A stretch of DNA of 52,225 nt from Candidatus Nitrotoga sp. HW29. GTDB taxonomy: Bacteria > Pseudomonadota > Gammaproteobacteria > Burkholderiales > Gallionellaceae. The DNA lies in the NCBI RefSeq assembly GCF_924101635.2, contig NZ_CAKMAA020000033.1, positions 1-52,225 on the forward strand. Reading direction: 5' to 3'. A program made the translations under genes and the position numbers. Under the pieces are notes generated by a model, which saw nothing but the letters and a program-made list of their open reading frames with translations, was not told where the DNA came from and did no database searches. Below, one piece after another: positions 39,302 through 48,498 of this stretch (positions are counted from its first letter, which is position 1; each line of letters opens with the position of its first letter).

Positions 39302-40546
39302 ATGATCACTTTCAAACGCAAAGTCGCACTCAAGATTACGATGGTATCGCTAGCGCTTGCCAGTATTGCCAGCCCTCTGGCTTGGTACATATCGCATCTA
39401 AATGCCGAGAAGGCCATCGTCGCTTTTGCCATGGAAGAATCACACCGTGTACTCATGCACCGACGCAACTCACATGGGATAAGCATGGATGCCGAAAAAA
39501 CCGCCACCACCTTGACAGGGGGATTATTCGAGATTGCAGAAATCTACGATTCAAATGGAGTCAAATTGGCCAAGGCCATGACTACCGAGGGGCAGCTACT
39601 TGAGCAGGAAATCCACCACCATCACACACCACCAAGCTATCACGCCTCCCTGTATGAAAGCTTTAATTTGTCCGAGAATCGTTGGGTCTTGCAAGTGTTT
39701 ACGCCCTTACGAGAGGAAAATGGAAACCTGGCGGGCTACTTCGAAGGGACTCGCCTTGTCCCCGTGTGGCAAAAAAAACAGATTCTGGTGGATTCCCTTA
39801 CGGCCGCTTTGATGGTGGGTTTGGCATCTTTACTCTGCGGGGCTGTGCTATTCCCCGTCGTGATTCGTCTCTCCTCCGAAAATCAACGCAAAGCTCAAGA
39901 ATTGCTTGAATCACATATTTCAATGATGGAAGCACTGGGATGTGCGATTGCCAAACGTGATTCGACTACAGGCGCGCACAACTATCGTGTGGCATGGGCC
40001 TCCTCCATCCTGGCCGAGACCCTCGGGATTAAGGGAGGCAGGATGCAAGCATTGATTGCCGGCAGTTTTTTACACGATACCGGAAAGATCGGGATTCCCG
40101 ATGCGATCCTGCTCAAGCCCGCTAAGCTGACAGCGGATGAAATGAAAATAATGCGCACTCACGTTACAATCGGCGAAGAAATCATCACCGGCAGTGGCTG
40201 GCTGGATGGCGCCAGAGAGGTGGTAGCTGGTCACCATGAAAAGTGGGACGGCTCGGGGTATCCACGGGGACTAGCCGGTGAAGCCATCCCTTTCCTTGCA
40301 CGCATATTTGCCATAGTTGATGTGTTTGATGCCCTGTGTTCAAAACGTCCCTACAAAAACCCGCTCCCGCTAAACGAGGTGATGGATATCCTTCAAAAAG
40401 GATCGGGCATTCACTTTGACCCAAAATTACTCACAGTATTCTCAAACATTGCCAGTAAAGTTTACAAAACGACCGTTCACGCATCTGAAGCAGAAATGAG
40501 AGCCCTTATGAAAAAAATGGTGCAGCGACATTTTGGCAACTATTGA
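39302..40546 (+). CDS. Membrane-anchored HD-GYP domain protein (cyclic-di-GMP phosphodiesterase type)
   Basis: The frame is open from 39164, but the ATG at 39302 (414 aa) gives a clean first membrane helix (about residues 9-31). A sensor-like region of about 130 aa follows, a second helix is at about 163-190, and then the cytoplasmic HD-GYP domain (about 205-395). Key motifs are HDTGKIGIPD (His258, Asp259), HHEKWDGSGYP (His311, His312, Gly319-Tyr320-Pro321) and VDVFDAL. These fit a two-metal phosphodiesterase hydrolysing cyclic-di-GMP. The periplasmic region probably binds a signal. It is monocistronic. Confidence 0.88.
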   Translation: MITFKRKVALKITMVSLALASIASPLAWYISHLNAEKAIVAFAMEESHRVLMHRRNSHGISMDAEKTATTLTGGLFEIAEIYDSNGVKLAKAMTTEGQLLEQEIHHHHTPPSYHASLYESFNLSENRWVLQVFTPLREENGNLAGYFEGTRLVPVWQKKQILVDSLTAALMVGLASLLCGAVLFPVVIRLSSENQRKAQELLESHISMMEALGCAIAKRDSTTGAHNYRVAWASSILAETLGIKGGRMQALIAGSFLHDTGKIGIPDAILLKPAKLTADEMKIMRTHVTIGEEIITGSGWLDGAREVVAGHHEKWDGSGYPRGLAGEAIPFLARIFAIVDVFDALCSKRPYKNPLPLNEVMDILQKGSGIHFDPKLLTVFSNIASKVYKTTVHASEAEMRALMKKMVQRHFGNY

Positions 40547-41008
40547 TCCGGCACAAATTATTCGTGCGGTATATATAAATAACTTGCTTGCGTCGTTCAT
40601 GCTGTAATACTCGCGACTACTTGCGGGCATCTTCAACTAACAAGTGCTGAACAGTGGCGAGCTATGGACAGGGATCTGATCACATGAGACAGTTCAACGA
40701 CCGCGTTAAGGGGAGATCGAATGCCATTTCGGAATACACTACATTGACGGTACGCCACGCAATGCGAAAACTTGAAGGAGGCCAAAATAAAATATAATGC
40801 TAGCAGCGCCCCATTCTTTCCTGGCAATAACTGATGCATCAGGGACAGCAAGCGATGAATTTTTAATAGATGCATTTAATCATGGAGCGGAAACCCTTCA
40901 ATAAGTGCAAAAGGCTATCTGAAAGTCGGCGAACTGTAAGAGCACAATTAATACCCAGTCACTTGCGGCGGGTGCTTTGTTTTTTCCCATCTAATCTTTG
41001 GAGTTGTC
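40547..41008. other. Intergenic stretch with two short overlapping frames
   Basis: About 460 bases. Two short plus-strand frames overlap at TAATG: 40684-40797 (37 aa, MRQFNDRVKG...) and 40797-40904 (35 aa). An AGGAGG lies 15 nt before the second, too far to be convincing. Neither resembles a known protein. Just before djlA a weak ACCC/GGGT structure with a T-run (near 40950-40985) may end an upstream transcript. Confidence 0.35.
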
Positions 41009-41791
41009 TTGTTTAAACTAATTGGTGCCTTAATAGGTTTTTATTTTTGGGGTTTTTTCGGGGCCTTTATTGGTTATCTATTAGGAAGCTTTATTGATCG
41101 TTATCAAGCTTATGGTATGGGCGGAGTTAACCCGCTTAGCCAATCCCAGCGTCAATCAGTATTTCTTGAAACTGTTTTTATTTCAATGGGTAAACTGGCT
41201 AAAGCAGATGGGCATATCTCACAAGATGAAATTGATCATGTTGAACAGTTCATTCAAAAACTGGGAATGTCCACTGAGCATAGGCAACAGGCCATCTCCC
41301 TATTTAAGCAAGGAGCCGATGCAAATTTTGATATTAAACCAACCTTAAATAAATTTATTGCCATTTGTGGCAATACGAATGACTTAAAGCAAATGTTACT
41401 GGTCTATCTTATTGTCATGGCTTTATCTGATGGGCATATTCATTCAGATGAAGAAATAATGCTCAAAGACATTGCTCGACATTTTGGTTATGACGAGACT
41501 GCATTTAAGCGAATGCTGGATATGGTTTTAAACCAGTCGCACTTTGCCGGGGGACAAACATCTTCTACCACCAGTTTGGATGGTGCCTATAAAGCGCTGG
41601 GAGTAAGCAAAGAAAGTAGCGACCAAGAAATCAAACGCGCTTACCGCAAGTTAATGAGCCAATATCACCCTGACAAATTAATGGGCCAGGGTGTTCCTGA
41701 AGACATGATCGCTGTGGCAACTAAGCAAGCACAGGAAATACAGATTGCTTACAACTTGATTATTACGAGTCGAAAGAAAACGGGAACGTAA
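41009..41791 (+). CDS. djlA: DnaJ-like membrane co-chaperone (DjlA type)
   Basis: A 260-aa protein. An N-terminal glycine-rich hydrophobic segment (residues 4-28) anchors it in the inner membrane. A TerB-like helical domain (about 50-175, with the acidic ADGHISQDE and SDGHIHSDEE repeats) is followed by a C-terminal J domain (about 190-258) with His220-Pro221-Asp222, which stimulates DnaK ATPase. The start is TTG at 41009, supported by GGAG 6 nt upstream. The base composition looks more AT-rich than the neighbours, which may hint at a different history. Confidence 0.92.
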   Translation: MFKLIGALIGFYFWGFFGAFIGYLLGSFIDRYQAYGMGGVNPLSQSQRQSVFLETVFISMGKLAKADGHISQDEIDHVEQFIQKLGMSTEHRQQAISLFKQGADANFDIKPTLNKFIAICGNTNDLKQMLLVYLIVMALSDGHIHSDEEIMLKDIARHFGYDETAFKRMLDMVLNQSHFAGGQTSSTTSLDGAYKALGVSKESSDQEIKRAYRKLMSQYHPDKLMGQGVPEDMIAVATKQAQEIQIAYNLIITSRKKTGT

Positions 41792-41884
41792 ATAGTTCTA
41801 TGTAAACAATCGTATGATACTTAGTAAATCCATAACTAAACATGCCATTCGCTGTTTGAAATATCATTCCTGCTCCAGTGCTCT

Positions 41885-42406
41885 TTATTCTTTCCTACCA
41901 TAAGTAACGAAATGATATTCCAATGCCTGTGGAGTTTTCTGGCTGCATTGCTCGCGCGCTAATTCCTGCCATAATTTTTTATCGAATTCCGGAAAGTAAG
42001 TATCGCCTGCTATGTCTTGCATGATTTCAGTGAGGTAGATCGTACCCACTAACGACATGGCCAATGCGTAAAGCTCAGCGCCACCGACAATAAAAATTTC
42101 ATCATCCCCCGCACAAGCGCTGATCGCATCTTCCAGCGAGTACGCCATGATGCAGCCTTCAATTTTTAATGCTTGATTGCGTGTAACCACCACGGTAGTG
42201 CGACCAGGCAGAAGCTTACCGATAGAATCAAAAGTTTTTCGCCCCATAATAAGATGGTGTCCCATGGTGAGCGATTTAAAGCGCTTAAGATCCGCCGGGA
42301 TATGCCAAGGTAACCTGTTATTAAGCCCAATGGTACGATTACGGGCCATCGCAACAATGACTGCCACCCTGCCCTTCCCCGTTTTTTCCCTTTGTTCGTT
42401 CATCAT
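41885..42406 (-). CDS. folA: Dihydrofolate reductase
   Basis: A 173-aa NADPH-dependent enzyme regenerating tetrahydrofolate. [15 protein letters not shown] contains the catalytic acid Asp39; [16 protein letters not shown] and [12 protein letters not shown] are cofactor and fold signatures. Its ATG overlaps the thyA stop (ATGA), so thymidylate synthesis and recycling of its dihydrofolate product are co-expressed. Confidence 0.97.
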   Translation of the reverse strand: MMNEQREKTGKGRVAVIVAMARNRTIGLNNRLPWHIPADLKRFKSLTMGHHLIMGRKTFDSIGKLLPGRTTVVVTRNQALKIEGCIMAYSLEDAISACAGDDEIFIVGGAELYALAMSLVGTIYLTEIMQDIAGDTYFPEFDKKLWQELAREQCSQKTPQALEYHFVTYGRKE

Positions 42407-43197
42407 ACCGCCACGGTAGCCTTGATCGCCGGATACGGGTCATATCCTTCCAAGCTAAAATCCTCAAACCTGAAGTCAAATATATTTTTCACATCGCGAT
42501 TAATATGCATGATCGGAAGGGGCCGCGGCTCGCGCGACAGTTGCAGCTCAGCCTGTTCCAGATGGTTGAGGTACAGATGTGCATCCCCAAACGTATGCAC
42601 AAAATCGCCTGGTTTCAAACCGCATACTTGTGCCAGCATCATGGTGAGCAGCGCGTAGGATGCGATATTAAACGGCACACCCAGAAAAATATCCGCGCTG
42701 CGCTGATACAACTGGCAAGAAAGCTTGCCATCCGACACATAGAACTGAAACATGACATGACAAGGCGCTAACGCCATTTGATCCAGCTCTCCTACATTCC
42801 AGGCAGAAACGATCAAACGGCGTGAATCAGGATTGCATTTAATCTGTTCTATAACAGTTGAAATCTGGTCAATGGTATGACCATCCCTTACTGCCCATGA
42901 GCGCCACTGTTTGCCATACACCGGGCCAAGATTGCCATCTTCATCCGCCCATTCATCCCAGATTCGGACACCATTTTCCTTAAGATAATGGATATTGGTA
43001 TCACCCTGCAAAAACCATAGCAATTCATGAATGATGGATTTTAAGTGGCATTTTTTGGTGGTGACCAGCGGAAAGCCATGTTCCAGATTAAAGCGCATTT
43101 GATAGCCAAAGATACTGATCGTTCCGATGCCGGTACGATCGCTCTTTTTTGTGCCATGATTGAGCACGTGTTTCAATAAATATAAATACTGGCGCAT
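42403..43197 (-). CDS. thyA: Thymidylate synthase
   Basis: A 264-aa enzyme converting dUMP to dTMP with methylene-tetrahydrofolate. The nucleophile is Cys146 in [18 protein letters not shown] (phosphate-binding Arg21), SRRL and the FNIASYALL and DAHLYLNH motifs are all present. Length identical to E. coli ThyA. It is followed directly by folA and divergent from the M17 aminopeptidase. Confidence 0.98.
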   Translation of the reverse strand: MRQYLYLLKHVLNHGTKKSDRTGIGTISIFGYQMRFNLEHGFPLVTTKKCHLKSIIHELLWFLQGDTNIHYLKENGVRIWDEWADEDGNLGPVYGKQWRSWAVRDGHTIDQISTVIEQIKCNPDSRRLIVSAWNVGELDQMALAPCHVMFQFYVSDGKLSCQLYQRSADIFLGVPFNIASYALLTMMLAQVCGLKPGDFVHTFGDAHLYLNHLEQAELQLSREPRPLPIMHINRDVKNIFDFRFEDFSLEGYDPYPAIKATVAV

Positions 43198-43266
43198 AGA
43201 GATTCAGGGAATAGGTGGTGACTGTTTGTATAATGCCAGACAATACAAAAATTAATCGAGGAACAA

Positions 43267-44718
43267 ATGCTAGCACAACTTACACTTTCCCTGACACCAC
43301 CCAAAAATCTGACGAACCAACATTTTCTGGTACTGCTACCCAAGACCAAAACACTCCCCCAAGACTTACCACATAGTGACTTACTCAAGACAGTGTTAGC
43401 GCGACGCAGCCTCAGAATAGATGAGCTGTCTAACACGCCGCTCTCTGCTAATGCAGCTAATGGCGCGTTAATAGTTTGGGCGATGCTGGATTTTTCCAAG
43501 GACGCTTTCACCATCCAGACCCAAGTGCGCAAAGCCATGCAATTGCTTCTGGCAGAAAAGCCCAAAAGCATTGCCATTATAGTGCTGGGTGATCCTGCGC
43601 AACGCAAGCTGGCCGCAGAACTGGCTGTGTATGCTGCATGGGTAAATAGTGTCCTATTGCCGGAACATAAGAAAAAAGACGAACGTAAACCGCTGCGTAA
43701 AATTGAACTAGTTGGGTTTGCCGACAAGCAAACATTTGTATCACTCAAGGCGCAGGCCGAAGGCAATTTCTTATGCCGCGAACTGACTATGCTTCCACCT
43801 AACGAGCTGACTCCCGCTCTATACCGGGCGCGAGTAAAAATACTCGCACAGCAGCATGGCTGGAAGCATACTGAGTTTGATCTTAAAAAACTGCGCAAGC
43901 TAGGCGCGGGCGCTTTTGTGGCCGTGGCACAAGGCAGCGCAGACGAAGATGCCGCCATCGTACATCTGCGCTACACTCATCCAAAAGCCAAGCAAACTAT
44001 CGGGCTGGTAGGCAAGGGAATTTGCTTTGATACCGGCGGGCACAACCTGAAACCAGCCCGTTATATGCACGGCATGCACGAGGACATGAACGGGTCGGCC
44101 GTAGCACTCGGCATTTTGCTTGCCGCGTCACAGTGTAAACTGGTGGTGAATATCGATTGCTGGCTGGCAATCGCACAAAACCACATCAGTCCCAAAGCGT
44201 ATAAGCAAAACGATATCGTGACTGCACTAAACGGCACCACCATCGAAATTATCCACACCGACGCCGAAGGACGTATGGTATTAGCCGATACACTCACGCT
44301 GGCGGCACGTGCCAAACCAGATTTGATCATTGACTTCGCTACCCTGACTGGCAGCATGGCCGTGGCCTTAGGCGCGCGCTACAGCGGCGTGCTCGGTAAC
44401 CGAGATGCACTGTTGCAGCGTGCAGTCAGCGCAGGCAAGCAAAGCGGAGAACGCCTGTGCGCCTTCCCGCTGGATGACGACTATGAAGCGGCGCTGGATT
44501 CAAAAGTAGCAGACATCAAGCAATGTACACTGGACGGCGAGGCCGATCACATTCTGGCAACTCGATTCCTAAAGCGTTTTGTCGAGGACACGCCCTGGTT
44601 GCATATTGATCTATCCTCGAGCCGCTGCGAAGGAGGGCTAGGCATCGTAGCAAGCGAAGTGACAGGATTTGGTGTGGCATGGGGGCTACGAATGCTACAG
44701 GACTCGCTCCCAGCCTAG
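43267..44718 (+). CDS. M17 leucyl aminopeptidase family protein
   Basis: A 483-aa cytosolic metallo-aminopeptidase. The two-metal site and catalytic residues are intact: Lys250 and Asp255 (VGKGICFDTGG), Lys262 (LKP), Asp273, and Asp332, Glu334 and Arg336 (TDAEGR). The N-terminal domain is divergent, and the metal-site loop reads MHGMHEDMNGSA where PepA has MKYDMGGAA. It is thus closer to the PepA-like second subgroup than to classical PepA. GAGGA precedes the ATG. Role in peptide turnover. Confidence 0.92.
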   Translation: MLAQLTLSLTPPKNLTNQHFLVLLPKTKTLPQDLPHSDLLKTVLARRSLRIDELSNTPLSANAANGALIVWAMLDFSKDAFTIQTQVRKAMQLLLAEKPKSIAIIVLGDPAQRKLAAELAVYAAWVNSVLLPEHKKKDERKPLRKIELVGFADKQTFVSLKAQAEGNFLCRELTMLPPNELTPALYRARVKILAQQHGWKHTEFDLKKLRKLGAGAFVAVAQGSADEDAAIVHLRYTHPKAKQTIGLVGKGICFDTGGHNLKPARYMHGMHEDMNGSAVALGILLAASQCKLVVNIDCWLAIAQNHISPKAYKQNDIVTALNGTTIEIIHTDAEGRMVLADTLTLAARAKPDLIIDFATLTGSMAVALGARYSGVLGNRDALLQRAVSAGKQSGERLCAFPLDDDYEAALDSKVADIKQCTLDGEADHILATRFLKRFVEDTPWLHIDLSSSRCEGGLGIVASEVTGFGVAWGLRMLQDSLPA

Positions 44719-44940
44719 ATAACAGCAGACAGTACAGCGGGGCATACGCCTCATGTAGAGCAAAGGGAGTAGTTAATCCAGCGCTGTATAACGTGTAGCC
44801 AACATACATTCCGACCTTACTCATCACCCACTGCTTTGAAGTCGATTTTCCCCAATTCTGTCTTGTGACAATGCTCTTGTCGTTTCTCTAGCCGAACTCC
44901 CGCGTACATAACAAGCCATGTACGGTACTATAGACAAAAT

Positions 44941-44972
44941 AAAAAACCCGGCATTTTCATGCCGGGTTTTTT
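44941..44972 (-). terminator. Intrinsic terminator of cspA
   Basis: AAAAAACCCGGCAT / ATGCCGGGTTTTTT with a 4-nt loop, 18 nt after the cspA stop codon. Fully symmetric, so it can also stop plus-strand transcripts. The stretch 44719-44940 holds no gene I recognise. Confidence 0.93.
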
Positions 44973-44990
44973 AAACTAATCAAGAACCGA

Positions 44991-45194
44991 TTAAGGAGCC
45001 TGAATATTGGATGCTTGCTTACCTTTAGGACCTTGCGTAACGTCAAAGGTAACTTTTTGACCTTCTTGAAGAGACTTGAAACCGCTCATGTTAATTGCTG
45101 AAAAATGTGCAAACAAATCTTCGCTTCCATCATCGGGAGTAACAAATCCAAAGCCTTTTGCGTCGTTAAACCATTTTACTGTACCAGTTGCCAT
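44991..45194 (-). CDS. cspA: Cold-shock protein, CspA family
   Basis: A 67-aa single cold-shock domain RNA chaperone. RNP1 is KGFGFV (residues 13-18) and RNP2 is LFAHFS (27-32). The frame is open further upstream, but the ATG at 45194 matches the family start ([10 protein letters not shown]) and has AAGGA 9 nt upstream. The gene has its own strong promoter, a leader of about 107 nt and a strong terminator, so it is a monocistronic unit typical of csp genes. Confidence 0.97.
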   Translation of the reverse strand: MATGTVKWFNDAKGFGFVTPDDGSEDLFAHFSAINMSGFKSLQEGQKVTFDVTQGPKGKQASNIQAP

Positions 45195-45302
45195 GTGAAT
45201 TACTTCCTTAACTAAAAACGGGGAACCCCCCCGCGAAACTATTTGAATCGAAGATTGCACATGGAAAAAACCAGTATCGCAAAAACTTTGAATCAAACAC
45301 CA
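45195..45302 (-). promoter_or_regulatory. 5' leader of cspA with terminator-like hairpin
   Basis: About 107 nt from the predicted transcript start to the ATG. Near its 3' end, CGGGG...CCCCG followed by T5 (45214-45233) resembles an intrinsic terminator or sequestering hairpin just before the ribosome-binding site. Leaders of csp mRNAs are known thermosensors; the mechanism here is inferred. Confidence 0.55.
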
Positions 45303-45308
45303 GTTAAC

Positions 45309-45337
45309 CTTATACACTTATTAAAGAATACTGTCAA
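45309..45337 (-). promoter_or_regulatory. Sigma-70 promoter of cspA
   Basis: TTGACA (45332-45337), exactly 17 bp, then TATAAG (45309-45314) on the minus strand. The strongest promoter match in the window. Confidence 0.85.
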
Positions 45338-45568
45338 GGCAATTCTTGGAACACCTACAATTCATACATATACCCCCACATTGCGAACAAATATTACACC
45401 GAATTCCTGTCCCAACAAGCTTATAGCAATAACTGCCATAAACAAATTTTGTCTAGTCAAAACGGAGCTCATGAATTCTCGCCTTCAAATTCGGCAACAT
45501 AATTGATCATTACTCCTCATGCAAAATTATAAACACGACTACTCTAATTCAGATTTTTACTTACGTCT

Positions 45569-45763
45569 TTGCTGATTAAACTACGCGAACACTTGCCTGG
45601 TAAATCACTCAATCCTCTCAATCTTCCTACGCACCACAACATTGTCCAAGTATCATTTCTTGCTTGGATTAACTTAGGAGCAGATGGCTTGTCTTCTTGC
45701 TATATACCTGAAAAAACCTTCCCAAATCCGACAAGCGAAGATTTTCGGAGCAATATATTCTGA
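45569..45763 (+). pseudogene. N-terminal remnant of an APC-family permease
   Basis: A 64-codon frame. LIKLREHLPGKSLNPLN, then QVSFLAWINLGADGLSS and a CYIPEKTF that resembles CYGPEEAF, follow the conserved N-terminus of APC-superfamily amino-acid permeases. Homology stops at about residue 50. No transmembrane continuation exists before slyD on the other strand. The Gly-to-Ile and Glu-to-Lys changes in the signature also indicate decay. The rest of 45340-45776 holds no gene. Confidence 0.6.
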
Positions 45764-45776
45764 AAGAATGCAGCAT

Positions 45777-46262
45777 TTAATGATGATGCCCACCTTCGCC
45801 ATGTGTATGACCATGCTCTAGCTCTTCGGCAGTAGCGGCACGTACATTGGTAACAACACCTACAAAATTTAGCGTTTTGCCAGCAAGCGGATGATTACCA
45901 TCTACGGTCACTTCGGTATCGGTCACATCCACAACAGTATAGAGCGAATAATCGTCATCATCGCCGTTTTCCACGCCTCCCTCGAATTGCATGCCAATGG
46001 TAATTTCATCCGGGAACAAATTGCGCGGCTCAACGTGCACCAAATCGTGCTCATACTCTCCAAACGCATCGTCCGGTTCCATCGTAACTTTAAGTTCAGC
46101 ACCTACGTCCTTACCTTGTAACGCCTCTTCCACAATTGGAAATATTCCGTCATAACCACCATGCAGGTAGCTAATAGGATCTTCTGTTTTTTCCAACAGA
46201 CTGCCATTTGCATCAAATAATTCATAGCGCAACGATACAACGGTGTTTTTTGCAATTTTCAT
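45777..46262 (-). CDS. slyD: FKBP-type peptidyl-prolyl isomerase, SlyD type
   Basis: A 161-aa cytosolic prolyl isomerase/chaperone. The FKBP domain is split by the insert-in-flap chaperone domain (about 68-125; DDAFGEYEHDLVHVEPRNLF), followed by NHPLAGKTLNF. The short His-rich C-terminal tail (HGHTHGEGGHHH) can bind Ni or Zn. AAGGAG precedes the ATG. Confidence 0.94.
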   Translation of the reverse strand: MKIAKNTVVSLRYELFDANGSLLEKTEDPISYLHGGYDGIFPIVEEALQGKDVGAELKVTMEPDDAFGEYEHDLVHVEPRNLFPDEITIGMQFEGGVENGDDDDYSLYTVVDVTDTEVTVDGNHPLAGKTLNFVGVVTNVRAATAEELEHGHTHGEGGHHH

Positions 46263-46739
46263 TTCAACTCCTTAAATATCAGATTGAGAATTTCATCGGC
46301 ATGGCCGTGTGCTTAAAACACTAAGCTAAAGCATGAAGTAACTTACCTTGTTTGTCGATCACAACAATGGAACGTTGAATTGAGATTTTTTATGTTTATC
46401 ACCTCTATATTTCTTCGTCCATCTCTCCATAAGGCACATCGCATTTTATGCAAATTTTTAGATTCTGCGTCTAAAAAATCAGGACAAATAGATCATAGTA
46501 CTTATCGCGCAAGTCGACATGACTCAAGCATTCCTCATGACGATTCGCCTTTACTATCAACTGATACACCAATCTCATTACGCGTGCCAGTTAACAAATA
46601 TCATACGAATATATGCATTCGATGATAAAACGAATATGATCAATCCAGCACGACAAATTGTACTGTGAATGCAAATTGAATCTAGTTTCATGCGGACTAA
46701 AATATTGTCGTGTGAGTGAGTACAGATATAATATTAATT
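46263..46739. other. Intergenic region between slyD and roxA
   Basis: About 475 AT-rich bases. It holds the possible peroxiredoxin remnant (46321-46389), a small GTGT/ACAC hairpin near 46300-46320, and a TATAAT at 46731-46736. That TATAAT is so close to the roxA start that it would imply a later start or a near-leaderless mRNA. The plus-strand frame 46380-46625 has no recognisable features. Confidence 0.4.
46321..46389 (-). pseudogene. Possible C-terminal remnant of a peroxiredoxin
   Basis: Minus-strand codons read KISIQRSIVVIDKQGKLLHA and end at a stop two codons later. RS.VVIDKQGK is the strand that follows the active-site domain in AhpC/Bcp peroxiredoxins. The frame is closed by a stop directly upstream, so at most a fragment survives. 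Short match, low certainty. Confidence 0.3.
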
Positions 46740-47882
46740 ATGACAATAAATTCCACCATGCTTGATGGATTAACGACAGAGGCGTTTTTACGCGATTACT
46801 GGCAAAAAAAACCCTTACTCATTCGCCAAGCATTCTCGCAATTCAATGGATTGCTTGATCAATCACAGTTATTTGCCTTGGCTTGCACTGAGGATGTGCA
46901 ATCACGCCTCGTGATCCAACGCCACGGCCAGTGGCAAGTGCAACATGGCCCATTTAAAGCAAATACATTCAATAGCTTAGCAAAAAATACATGGACGGTG
47001 CTGGTACAAGGCGTAAATCAGCACCTGCCAGACGCAGCCACGCTATTAAAGAATTTCAGCTTCATACCTCATGCGCGCTTGGATGATCTGATGGTGAGCT
47101 ATGCCCCCAAAGGCGGGGGCGTAGGCGCACATTTCGATTCTTATGATGTATTTCTTTTGCAGGGCTCGGGCCATCGTCGCTGGCAAATTTCTGCACAAGA
47201 GGATCATACACTGGTAGAAGGTGCTCCATTGAGGATCTTGAAACACTTCCACATGGAACAGGAATGGGTGCTAGCACCAGGCGATATGCTCTATTTGCCA
47301 CCACATTATGCTCATAACGGCATTGCCGAGAGCGATTGCATGACATATTCCATTGGATTCCGCACCCCAACCTATCAAGAGTTGGCGGAACAGTTTCTGG
47401 TGTACCAGCAGGATCGGGTTTGCTTGGACGGCATGTATGTGGATCCGAATCTAAAAGTTCAACGCCATCCTTCAGAAATTAGTACAGATATGCTAAATCA
47501 AGTAACGCAGATCATCCGCCGAATAAAATGGACTAAGCACGACATTACCAATTTTCTCGGTAGCTATCTCAGTGACCCTAAACCGCATATATTTTTTGAT
47601 CCACCAACGAAACCACTACGTCGTGATCGCTTCAAACGGGCAATACAAAACTACGGCGTGGCGATGACCCTAAAAACGCAAATGTTGTGCCATAACGGCA
47701 TGGTGTTTATCAATGGTATGGCTCACACCGTCAATAAATACGATTATCGAAAATTACGCTCTCTCGCCGATGCGCGCCAGCTCGATTCCGCTGTAGGCCT
47801 GTCGCAGGAAGCATTTGAATTGCTTTATCTATGGTATACAGATGGCTATATTGTACCTATTGTTAAACAAGTGAATAAATAA
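46740..47882 (+). CDS. roxA: Ribosomal protein arginine hydroxylase, JmjC/cupin (RoxA/YcfD)
   Basis: A 380-aa 2-oxoglutarate/Fe(II) oxygenase. E. coli YcfD hydroxylates an arginine of ribosomal protein L16. Iron ligands are His131 and Asp133 (AHFDSYDVF) and His192 (YAHNG). The N-terminal DYWQKKPLLIRQAF and the C-terminal winged-helix region (about 290-380) match the family. The start is uncertain: GTG 46716, ATG 46740 and ATG 46758 are in frame and none has a good ribosome-binding site. I chose 46740. Confidence 0.92.
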   Translation: MTINSTMLDGLTTEAFLRDYWQKKPLLIRQAFSQFNGLLDQSQLFALACTEDVQSRLVIQRHGQWQVQHGPFKANTFNSLAKNTWTVLVQGVNQHLPDAATLLKNFSFIPHARLDDLMVSYAPKGGGVGAHFDSYDVFLLQGSGHRRWQISAQEDHTLVEGAPLRILKHFHMEQEWVLAPGDMLYLPPHYAHNGIAESDCMTYSIGFRTPTYQELAEQFLVYQQDRVCLDGMYVDPNLKVQRHPSEISTDMLNQVTQIIRRIKWTKHDITNFLGSYLSDPKPHIFFDPPTKPLRRDRFKRAIQNYGVAMTLKTQMLCHNGMVFINGMAHTVNKYDYRKLRSLADARQLDSAVGLSQEAFELLYLWYTDGYIVPIVKQVNK

Positions 47883-48064
47883 ACTTATTTTTAGAGCAAA
47901 TCGAATAAGCTGGCATCAATTCTAACGTGACTCACAATACCCTACTCTACCTCTACCAACCGCTTGTGAATTACACTTCGTATCTCTCAAGCCTTGCTTC
48001 GATAAAATGCGAATTAACGGTCTCTAATATCAAAGCTCCGTCACGACCTTGAATTTGAAAAAAT

Positions 48065-48134
48065 CATGATTACTATCATTATTTGCTAGAATTATTCTAT
48101 ATGTTGGTATAGAATACCATGTCTTCGCTATAAT
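48065..48134 (+). promoter_or_regulatory. Promoter region of the alanine-rich lipoprotein gene
   Basis: TATAAT at 48129-48134 lies inside CGCTA/TAGCG. Upstream are a perfect GGTAT-AGA-ATACC inverted repeat (48106-48118), overlapping the -35 zone, and an AT-rich CATGATTACTATCATTAT (48065-48082) that loosely resembles a Fur box. No consensus -35. The rest of 47883-48201 holds nothing I recognise. Confidence 0.45.
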
Positions 48135-48201
48135 CTAGCGTTGTAGTGGACTGAAATTCCCCAGTTTTGTATGTAAATTTAATTATTGTGAAGGAAAGTA
48201 A

Positions 48202-48480
48202 ATGAAACGTTTTGCTCTAGTTGCTGCCCTGTTGGCATTGTCTTTGACTGCTTGTGGCGAAAAGCCTAAGGAACACGCAGCAGAAACTCCAGTTGTTGTA
48301 GCACCTGCACCCGAACCTGCTGCCGCTACTGTTGATGCTGCTGCTACTGCCGCTGGTAGTGCTGCTGAAGCTGCTGGCAGTGCTGCTGAAGCCGCTGGTG
48401 CTGCTGCCACTGCGGCCGGAACTGCTGCTGACGCTGCTCATGGCGCCGCTGACGCTGCTAAAGATGCAATGAAGAAGTAA
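48202..48480 (+). CDS. Alanine-rich repeat lipoprotein
   Basis: A 92-aa protein. A lipoprotein signal peptide with lipobox LTAC (Cys18) is followed by a Pro/Val-rich linker, then from about residue 42 a low-complexity helix built on AAGSAAEAAGSAAEAAG-type repeats ending in DAAKDAMKK. About half of the residues are alanine. Such helices may lie on a membrane or pack as coiled coils, but the function is unknown. AAGGA precedes the ATG, and its own promoter and strong terminator suggest high expression as a single gene. Confidence 0.75.
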   Translation: MKRFALVAALLALSLTACGEKPKEHAAETPVVVAPAPEPAAATVDAAATAAGSAAEAAGSAAEAAGAAATAAGTAADAAHGAADAAKDAMKK

Positions 48481-48498
48481 TTTCTTTTTTTGAAAAAT

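Noticed and set aside
43173-43958. 261-codon minus-strand frame opposite the M17 aminopeptidase
   Set aside because: Antisense shadow rich in Ser/Ala/Cys; the plus-strand gene has all catalytic residues.
44516-44940. Minus-strand frame from about 44824 reading MSKVGMYVGYTLYSAGL
   Set aside because: Looks protein-like for about 40 residues but continues antisense to the aminopeptidase, with no recognisable homology or ribosome-binding site.
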